DNA from: an uncultured Prevotellaceae bacterium
Lineage (GTDB): Bacteria > Bacteroidota > Bacteroidia > Bacteroidales > Bacteroidaceae
Direction of reading: 5' to 3'
Length of the DNA stretch: 64,000 nucleotides
Assembly: GCA_900316285.1 (NCBI GenBank)
Contig: ONCG01000013.1
Span: 79,344 to 143,343, forward strand
The notes beneath the pieces are model-generated. The model saw nothing but the letters and a program-made list of their open reading frames with translations. It was not told the DNA's origin and made no database searches. The position numbers and the translations under genes were made by a program. Below are positions 59,077 to 64,000 of this stretch, one piece after another. Within the stretch, counting starts at the first letter, position 1. Each line of letters starts with the position of its first letter.

Positions 59077-59136
59077 ATGATTACAATGAATGCTACATGT
59101 TGGTGCTGGCGTCGCTCAAGATCTAAAAAGTCGTGA
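59077..59136 (+). CDS. Trp/Cys leader peptide of trpB2
   Basis: ATG at 59077 opens a 19-residue peptide MITMNATCWCWRRSRSKKS ending in TGA at 59134. The adjacent Cys-Trp-Cys-Trp (codons 8-11, 59098-59109) is strikingly enriched for rare residues, as in attenuator leaders. About 37 bp after the stop begins the hairpin at 59174-59207. ATG 59086 could also be used. This reads as a tryptophan-responsive attenuator of the TrpB-like gene downstream. I found no clear antiterminator pair. Confidence 0.65.
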   Translation: MITMNATCWCWRRSRSKKS

Positions 59137-59173
59137 GTCGTCTGACCGCATGGAGTATTTTACATAGCCATCT

Positions 59174-59207
59174 AAAGGGTCTGCCGTTCTCAACGACAGG
59201 CCCTTTT
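59174..59207 (+). terminator. Attenuator terminator of trpB2
   Basis: A 15-position stem (arm 59174-59188 with 59192-59206; one G·T pair and one mismatch) around a three-base loop, closed by AAAGGG / CCCTTT. T-run of four bases (59204-59207), followed by AAG. Confidence 0.7.
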
Positions 59208-59277
59208 AAGTTGATAGTTGATAGTTAATAGTTGATAATTAAATAACCAACACAATTACATTAAAAATAAAACCGTT

Positions 59278-60633
59278 ATGAAACAGAAAAGATTTATCCT
59301 TCAGGAGAATGAGATGCCTACGGCATGGTACAACATTCAGGCTGACATGCCCAACAAGCCTCTGCCTCCCATCCATCCCGCTACGAAGCAGCCGCTGGGC
59401 GTGGACGATCTCGCACACATCTTCCCACGCGAGTGTTGCGTGCAGGAACTCGACCAGGAGCATTCCTTCATCCCCATCCCCGAAGAGGTGCTGGAGAAGT
59501 ACAAGTACTACCGCTCCACGCCGCTGGTGCGTGCCTATGCGCTGGAAGAAGCTCTCGGAACGCCTGCCCACATCTACTTCAAGAACGAGTCGGTGAACCC
59601 GCTGGGCTCGCACAAGATCAACTCTGCCCTGCCCCAGTGCTACTACGCTAAGCAGGAAGGCACCACCAACGTCACCACAGAGACGGGTGCTGGCCAGTGG
59701 GGTGCTGCGCTGAGCTATGCTGCTTCGGTGTTCGGACTGGAGGCTGCCGTCTATCAGGTGAAGATCTCCATGCAGCAGAAGCCCTACCGCTCTTCCATCA
59801 TGCGCACGTTTGGTGCTGCCGTGACGGGTTCGCCCTCTATGTCGACACGTGCCGGTAAGGATATCATCACCCGCGACCCACGCCATCCAGGCTCGCTGGG
59901 AACGGCCATCTCTGAAGCCGTGGAGCTTGCTACTACCACGCCCAACTGTAAGTACACGCTGGGCTCTGTACTCAACCACGTGGCCATTCATCAGTCTATC
60001 ATCGGCCTTGAAGCCGAGAAGCAGATGGAGAAGGCCGGCGAATATCCCGATGTGGTTATCGCCTGCTTCGGTGGCGGCAGCAACTTCGGCGGCATCGCCT
60101 TCCCCTTCATGCGTCACAACATCCTCGACGGCAAGACAACTGAGTTCATTGCTGCTGAGCCCGAGAGCTGCCCGAAGCTCACACGCGGCGAGTTCCGCTA
60201 CGACTTCGGCGACGAGGCTGGCTACACACCCCTGCTGCCCATGTACACGCTCGGCCACGGTTTCAAGCCTGCCAACATCCACGCCGGAGGTCTGCGCTAT
60301 CACGGTGCCGGCATGATTGTCTCGCAACTCATCAAGGACGGTCTGATGCACGGTGTCGACATTCCGCAGCTCGAGACCTTCGAGGCAGGCATGCTCTTCG
60401 CCCGCACCGAGGGCATCATCCCTGCTCCCGAGTCGAGTCACGCCATCGCCGCCGCCATTCGCGAAGCCCAGAAGTGCAAAGAGACGGGCGAGGAGAAGGT
60501 CATCCTCTTCAACCTCTCAGGTCACGGACTCATCGACATGACCGCCTACGAGCAGTTCCTCAACGGCGACCTGCAGAACTACAAGATCTCCGACGAGGAC
60601 ATCGAGAAGAATCTCGAGAGCGTGCCGCAGTAA
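59278..60633 (+). CDS. trpB: TrpB-like PLP enzyme (tryptophan synthase β type 2)
   Basis: The 451-residue protein has KYYRSTPLVRAYALEEALG, YFKNESVNPLGSHKINSALP (PLP-Lys in HKINSA), ETGAGQWGAALSYAAS, CFGGGSNFGGIAFPF and the C-terminal VILFNLSGHGLIDM. This is the TrpB2 (long) class, which works without TrpA and may use free indole or act in serine deamination. A leader with adjacent Trp codons and a terminator sits in front. It is followed by cysK, which has its own cysteine leader. Confidence 0.92.
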   Translation: MKQKRFILQENEMPTAWYNIQADMPNKPLPPIHPATKQPLGVDDLAHIFPRECCVQELDQEHSFIPIPEEVLEKYKYYRSTPLVRAYALEEALGTPAHIYFKNESVNPLGSHKINSALPQCYYAKQEGTTNVTTETGAGQWGAALSYAASVFGLEAAVYQVKISMQQKPYRSSIMRTFGAAVTGSPSMSTRAGKDIITRDPRHPGSLGTAISEAVELATTTPNCKYTLGSVLNHVAIHQSIIGLEAEKQMEKAGEYPDVVIACFGGGSNFGGIAFPFMRHNILDGKTTEFIAAEPESCPKLTRGEFRYDFGDEAGYTPLLPMYTLGHGFKPANIHAGGLRYHGAGMIVSQLIKDGLMHGVDIPQLETFEAGMLFARTEGIIPAPESSHAIAAAIREAQKCKETGEEKVILFNLSGHGLIDMTAYEQFLNGDLQNYKISDEDIEKNLESVPQ

Positions 60634-60716
60634 AAAAGGGTTTAAAGGGTATAAAGGGGAGAAAAGGGCATAAATGGGACGATAGTTCCGCCTCTGAATG
60701 ACCAACACCCAGTGTG
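60634..60716. repeat. AAAGGG simple repeat
   Basis: AAAAAAGGGTTTAAAGGGTA-type repeat with AAAGGGGAGAAAAGGGC, a family also found at 5183-5225, 39209-39235 and 62213-62262. Confidence 0.6.
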
Positions 60717-60842
60717 GTCCCCTCCTTCTGGAAGGAGGGGTCAGGGGTGGTAGAGAAAAAAGAGGTCATTACCTAATAATTTAATTGGTCGAGCCTTATT
60801 TGTCGCTACCACCCCGCACCCCTCCTCCCCAGAGGAGGGGAC
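60717..60842. repeat. MITE-like element, copy 3
   Basis: Ends GTCCCCTCCT and GAGGAGGGGAC, with GGGGTGGTAGAGA and TCGCTACCACCCC inside, 126 bp, the same length as copy 1. Closest in structure to copy 1. Confidence 0.8.
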
Positions 60843-60963
60843 AACAGGCCAACACCCACCGTAGGGGCAGACCCTATTGCTACCCTCCTTCGGAGGGGCT
60901 GGGGGAGGTCGTCTGCCCGAACAATTCCCCCTTTATCCTTAACAATAAAAAAAACGAAAGCAA
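60843..60963. repeat. Repeat tail and cysK leader upstream region
   Basis: A half of the GTAGGGGCAGAC element with CTCCTTCGGAGGGGCTGGGG inside (60862-60923), then AT-rich sequence. The promoter for the cysK leader was not identified. Confidence 0.5.
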
Positions 60964-61056
60964 ATGAACCGCAAGCACTACCGCCAGAACGCATGTTGTT
61001 GTTGCGCTAATCTCCCTCGATTAGCGGCTGGTGCTGCATGCTCCTGTTCTGGCTGA
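60964..61056 (+). CDS. Cysteine-rich leader peptide of cysK
   Basis: ATG at 60964 opens a 30-residue peptide, MNRKHYRQNACCCCANLPRL followed by AAGAACSCSG and TGA at 61054. Codons 11-14 are four consecutive Cys (TGT TGT TGT TGC, 60994-61005), with two more at 26 and 28. Six Cys in 30 residues is far beyond chance for a bacterial protein. The hairpin segments that begin immediately after the Cys run are listed separately. The peptide acts, I infer, as a cysteine-sensing ribosome-stalling leader for cysK. Confidence 0.85.
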   Translation: MNRKHYRQNACCCCANLPRLAAGAACSCSG

Positions 61057-61131
61057 ACGCTTTCGGTCATCAGAGACAACAAAACCAGAGAAGCTCCGCT
61101 AATCAAACGAAACTGATTGGCGGAGTTTTTT
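61006..61131 (+). promoter_or_regulatory. Cysteine attenuator: alternative hairpins and terminator of cysK
   Basis: Segment 1 GCTAATC (61006-61012, just past the Cys codons) pairs with segment 2 GATTAGC (61019-61025), with a six-base loop. Segment 2 extended, GATTAGCGG (61019-61027), is the perfect complement of segment 3 CCGCTAATC (61096-61104). Segment 3 within CTCCGCTAATC (61094-61104) pairs with segment 4 GATTGGCGGAG (61115-61125). An 11-bp stem forms, with one G·T, a 10-base loop and then six T (61126-61131). Stalling at the Cys codons would cover segment 1, free segment 2 to pair with 3, and block the terminator. Confidence 0.85.
61094..61131 (+). terminator. Attenuator terminator of cysK
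   Basis: Stem CTCCGCTAATC / GATTGGCGGAG, ten-base loop, TTTTTT tail, ending 46 bp before the cysK start. Confidence 0.88.
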
Positions 61132-61177
61132 CATTAAAACGAACAAATATCAATCAACCAACCAATACACAAAAATT

Positions 61178-62089
61178 ATGATTTACAAGAGTCTTACTGA
61201 ACTGATTGGGAGTACACCGCTCCTGAGTTTGAAACCACAAGAAGGTCAGCTGGCCAACATCGTCGCCAAGCTGGAGTATTTCAACCCTGGAGGCAGCGTG
61301 AAGGATCGCATCGCACGCGCCATGATAGAGGATGCCGAGGAGCGCGGACTGCTGAAGCCCGGCGCAACCATCATCGAGCCCACCAGCGGCAACACGGGCG
61401 TTGGCCTGGCATGGGTGGGCACGAGCAAGGGTTATCGTGTTGTGCTCACCATGCCCGACACGATGAGTCTGGAGCGACGCAACCTGCTGCGCGCCTATGG
61501 GGCAGAGCTGGTGCTGACGCCTGGTGCAGAGGGCATGAAGGGCGCTATTGCCAAGGCCACCGAACTAAAGGAGCAGACACCCGGTGCCATCATCCTCGGC
61601 CAGTTTGTGAACCCTGCCAACCCTGCTGCTCACGAGCGCACCACAGGTGAGGAAATCTGGGCCGACACCGAAGGCCGCATCGACATCTTCGTGGCTGGCG
61701 TGGGCACCGGTGGAACCGTCAGCGGTACGGGTCGCGCGCTGAAGAAACACAACCCGTCCGTGAAGGTGGTGGCCGTGGAGCCGGCTTCGTCGGCTGTGTT
61801 GTCGACGGGCACGCCTGGCAAGCACAAGATTCAAGGCATCGGCGCAGGCTTCGTCCCGCAGACCTACGCAGCTGATGTAGTCGATGAAATCGTGGCCGTG
61901 AGCGACGACGATGCCGAGCTTCACGCCCGTCTGCTTGCCCAGGGCGAAGGACTGCTCGTTGGCATCTCCTCGGGTGCCGCCTATGCCGCCGCACTTCGAC
62001 TGGCCCGCCAGCCTGAGAATCAAGGCAAGACCATCGTCGCCCTGCTGCCCGACACCGGCGAGCGCTATCTCTCGACTGGCCTTTTTTAG
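61178..62089 (+). CDS. cysK: Cysteine synthase A (O-acetylserine sulfhydrylase)
   Basis: The 303-residue PLP enzyme has [18 protein letters not shown] (Lys42 binds PLP), the substrate loop [10 protein letters not shown] (67-76), [13 protein letters not shown] and [12 protein letters not shown], and the end [10 protein letters not shown]. It makes cysteine from O-acetylserine and sulfide. The acetylserine donor gene cysE follows after 185 bp. The leader at 60964-61131 suggests that cysK, and perhaps cysE, is raised when cysteinyl-tRNA is scarce. Confidence 0.97.
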   Translation: MIYKSLTELIGSTPLLSLKPQEGQLANIVAKLEYFNPGGSVKDRIARAMIEDAEERGLLKPGATIIEPTSGNTGVGLAWVGTSKGYRVVLTMPDTMSLERRNLLRAYGAELVLTPGAEGMKGAIAKATELKEQTPGAIILGQFVNPANPAAHERTTGEEIWADTEGRIDIFVAGVGTGGTVSGTGRALKKHNPSVKVVAVEPASSAVLSTGTPGKHKIQGIGAGFVPQTYAADVVDEIVAVSDDDAELHARLLAQGEGLLVGISSGAAYAAALRLARQPENQGKTIVALLPDTGERYLSTGLF

Positions 62090-62274
62090 AAGTTGAGACG
62101 TTGAGAAGTTTAGTACCCCCTCACCCCTCCTTCCCGAAGGAGGGGACTACGCTGGGGCTCGTTATTGTTCGGTCAGACACGGGGGTCTGCCCCTACCCTT
62201 GGCTGCAAAAGCATACGTCCCTTTTCTCCCCTTTTCTCCTCTTTAAACCCTTTAAACCCTTTCAGTAAAGCAAC
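62090..62274. repeat. Repeats between cysK and cysE
   Basis: CCTCACCCCTCCTTCCCGAAGGAGGGG palindrome region (62115-62145), a half of the GACACGGGGGTCTGCCCCTA element (62170-62200), and CCCTTTTCTCC/CCCTTTAAAC simple repeats (62219-62262). No clear terminator or promoter separates the genes. Confidence 0.6.
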
Positions 62275-63126
62275 ATGAACAGACAACACATTCGTCAGAA
62301 CACCCTGCCTACAGCCACCGATATCGATAACCTCATGGACCTCTTCCGCGAAGTCATGTTCCCGATGGTCTACAGCCCCCAGTCTCTCTCTTCCCCCACC
62401 CCACAGGAGGAAGAGGGGATGGGGCTGCAAACCGCCACCGCGGAGATTAATGCTAAGCTGCGGCAACTGGCACAGCAGGTCCTGATCGTTGCCACACAGG
62501 CCGACGAACAGGATGCAGCTGCCCACGCCGATGTCATCGCACAAGGCCTGCTCGAACAGCTCACCGACATTCGCCAGCTGCTGCTCTCCGATGTTGAAGC
62601 CGTGGCACTCAACGACCCTGCCGCCGGTTCATCGGTGGAGGTCATCTGCTGCTATCCCGCCATCACCGCCATGCTGCATCATCGCATCGCCCACGCCCTG
62701 CACAAGCTCGGCCTGCCGCTGCTGCCACGCATCATCAGCGAACGGGCACATTCCATCACGGGCATCGACATCCATCCTGCCGCACAAATCGGAGCCTCCT
62801 TCGGCATCGACCACGGCACAGGCATCGTCATCGGTGCCACCACCATCATCGGCCATCACGTCATGCTCTATCAGGGTGTCACCCTCGGTGCCCGCAACTT
62901 CCAACACGATGCCGACGGACGCCTCTTGAACGAGCCCCGCCATCCCATCATCGAGGACCACGTCACCATCTATTCCAACACCTCCGTTCTCGGTCGCATC
63001 CGCATAGGCCATCACTCCGTCATCGGCGGTAACCTCTGGATCACTCACGACGTGCCACCTCAGTCGCAGATTCGCCAGTCGAGGCCCGAAAGGCACACCC
63101 TCTTCATCGACGGCGCCGGCATCTGA
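62275..63126 (+). CDS. cysE: Serine O-acetyltransferase
   Basis: The 283-residue protein has the C-terminal left-handed β-helix with SITGIDIHPAAQIGASFGID, HGTGIVIGATTIIGHHVMLY and YQGVTLGARN. These contain the CysE catalytic His and Asp (IDHGTG). It makes O-acetylserine for CysK. Near residues 32-50, YSPQSLSSPTPQEEEGMGLQ is partly coded by a short repeat piece. A helix-rich N-terminus is typical. It likely belongs to the cysK transcript. Confidence 0.95.
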   Translation: MNRQHIRQNTLPTATDIDNLMDLFREVMFPMVYSPQSLSSPTPQEEEGMGLQTATAEINAKLRQLAQQVLIVATQADEQDAAAHADVIAQGLLEQLTDIRQLLLSDVEAVALNDPAAGSSVEVICCYPAITAMLHHRIAHALHKLGLPLLPRIISERAHSITGIDIHPAAQIGASFGIDHGTGIVIGATTIIGHHVMLYQGVTLGARNFQHDADGRLLNEPRHPIIEDHVTIYSNTSVLGRIRIGHHSVIGGNLWITHDVPPQSQIRQSRPERHTLFIDGAGI

Positions 63127-63250
63127 GGAACAAACAGCAGAGCTGCAGGCTATGATGCAGGGATCTCTTTTCACGCGCGAAGCGCTTTCACATCCGCAGG
63201 GCTTTATATAAATGTGGGTGTGTCAAAATAGAGCAAGGAGTTCATTTGTT
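63127..63250. repeat. Mini-hairpin remains after cysE
   Basis: A TTCACGCGCGAAGCGCTTTC unit (63172-63190) and CACATCCGCAGGGC. Nothing else recognised. Confidence 0.5.
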
Positions 63251-63388
63251 GTCCCCTCCTTCGGGAAGGAGGGGTTAGGGGTGGTAGCGATAAATAATGT
63301 TCGACCTTTCCTAAATATTTAATTTATAATAGGTTATATCATTATTCTTCTCTACCACCCCGCACCCCTCCTCCCAGGAGGAGGGGAC
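63251..63388. repeat. MITE-like element, copy 4
   Basis: Ends GTCCCCTCCT and GGAGGGGAC, with GGGGTGGTAGCGA and TCTCTACCACCCC, and the AATGTTCGAC central motif also seen in copy 1. The AT-rich centre is longest here. Confidence 0.8.
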
Positions 63389-63535
63389 TACTGGCTGCGA
63401 CTGTAATTTGTAACACTGTAACGCAGACCTAGCCTATTGGCATAACGCCCCAGGCTTTACACGCGACGACAGTCGCTTTACACGAGCCGTAGGCTCTTTA
63501 CACGCCGAAGGCCTTACACGCGCGTAGCGCTGTTT
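63389..63535 (-). repeat. Mini-hairpin array with TTTACACG linkers
   Basis: CGACGACAGTCGC, GAGCCGTAGGCTC, CGCCGAAGGCC and CGCGCGTAGCGC are joined by TTTACACG or TTACACG. It shows that the linker is constant within an array and that at least two linker types exist. A CTGTAATTTGTAACACTGTAA direct repeat lies at 63399-63425 and again near 63553-63575. Confidence 0.8.
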
Positions 63536-63999
63536 ATTGGGCATTTTTTAAAACTGTAATCTGTAACACGTAACGCATATTTTCGGAATAGCCACTGACG
63601 AATCATACCCTCGCATTTACCCTTTTCGTTACTCAGTCCCTGCTGCTGGCGCACACGTCGGGCATCAGCAATTGTGAACACGTCGGGCAACAACTCCAGC
63701 AGGTTGCGAGGACCACGCTTGGTGGTGGGTTCTGTTTCCATATTCGCCTTCGCGATGTCTTCGCCGAAGAACTCCATCTTGCACCAGAGGTCGTACTCGA
63801 GCGACCAGCGAATGAAGTCGTCGATGGCTTTCTCCCACTTGCAGCCGTTCGCCACGTAGAGCACGCAGGCCTTCAGCCAGGCAATCACGCAGGCGCGGTG
63901 CGAGAGGTTCCAGTACACCTCGTTCTGACTCAGGCGGGCAAACTCCGCACACTCCTTCTGCAGCTTGCGCGCCAGCGCGTCGGCCTGCTTGCAGACGAT
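63514..63999 (-). CDS. C-terminus of a VirE/DUF3987-like helicase-primase (partial)
   Basis: The frame enters the window at its right end and encodes 161 residues: IVCKQADALARKLQKECAEF, VYWNLSHRACVIAWLKACVL, DFIRWSLEYDLWCKMEFFGE and PRNLLELLPDVFTIADARRV, ending QWLFRKYALRVTDYSFKKCP. The all-α tail with W/Y-rich turns is like the C-terminal region of Bacteroidetes DUF3987 (VirE-associated) island proteins, but the N-terminal ATPase part is outside, so confidence is limited. The last residues (INSATRV) are read from a mini-hairpin array. Confidence 0.45.
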   Translation of the reverse strand: MVCKQADALARKLQKECAEFARLSQNEVYWNLSHRACVIAWLKACVLYVANGCKWEKAIDDFIRWSLEYDLWCKMEFFGEDIAKANMETEPTTKRGPRNLLELLPDVFTIADARRVRQQQGLSNEKGKCEGMIRQWLFRKYALRVTDYSFKKCPINSATRV

Positions 64000-64000
64000 G

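Noticed and set aside
60843-60963. Possible riboswitch in front of the cysK leader
   Set aside because: The structure is fully explained by repeat DNA and by the leader-peptide attenuator; no known aptamer signature is visible.

Overview
The window looks like chromosomal DNA from a Prevotella-type member of the Bacteroidales. Promoters follow the Bacteroidetes -33 TTTG / -7 TAnnTTTG pattern, Shine-Dalgarno sequences are mostly absent, lipoproteins are abundant, and Wzi, WbsX, TupA-type ATP-grasp and RhuM-Fic proteins are present. The tmRNA encodes a tag ending in YALAA. There are no rRNA or tRNA genes, CRISPR arrays or transposases. The genus is an inference.

Layout. 1-11.5 kb: housekeeping and stress genes, mostly on the minus strand (zinc-ribbon coiled-coil protein, Nif3-like protein, secreted nuclease, umuD/macro-like/umuC, DIP1984 protein, a FetAB-like ABC pair with a degenerate ATPase, agmatine deiminase, a broken pyruvyltransferase-like gene, an MBL-rubredoxin protein and a small winged-helix-like protein). 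11.6-14.3 kb: a Glu-rich reading frame, a seven-unit 22-bp repeat array, a secreted protein and the tmRNA gene. 14.5-28.3 kb: a long plus-strand capsule/exopolysaccharide operon (SLBB export protein, two flippases, Wzz, a Wzy-like polymerase, glycosyltransferases, WbsX, WecB, CapA). 28.3-35.7 kb: GH16 hydrolase, ATP-grasp, GT2, initiating sugar-phosphate transferase, Wzi and a DegT aminotransferase, which are probably part of the same polysaccharide function. 36-41 kb: two paralogous secreted proteins with disordered tails, a histidine phosphatase and a TPR membrane protein. 41-46.6 kb: four lipoproteins that share one N-terminal module but carry different cargo, with a RhuM-Fic gene and a subtilase remnant between them. 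46.7-54 kb: an HU-like protein beside a second 22-bp array, then an HdeD-like protein and a tripartite RND efflux operon. 54-59 kb: ThuA-like protein, CDF transporter, orphan antitoxin, DUF3089 hydrolase and sodium/solute symporter. 59-63.1 kb: trpB2, cysK and cysE.

The clearest regulatory discovery is upstream of cysK. A 30-codon leader peptide contains four consecutive Cys codons and two more, followed by mutually exclusive hairpins and a rho-independent terminator: a textbook-style attenuator for cysteine. The neighbouring trpB2 gene has a leader with Cys-Trp-Cys-Trp followed by a terminator hairpin.

The most unusual large-scale property is repeat content. At least eight families of short palindromic or tandem repeats fill nearly every gap. 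They include modular mini-hairpins joined by a constant GTTCAA linker, REP-like pairs beginning TGTAGGGACGCGGC, ~126-bp MITE-like elements and 22-bp arrays. Several families also sit in frame inside protein-coding genes, adding short peptide tracts to agmatine deiminase, an aminotransferase, a phosphatase, a symporter, CysE and all three RND efflux subunits.
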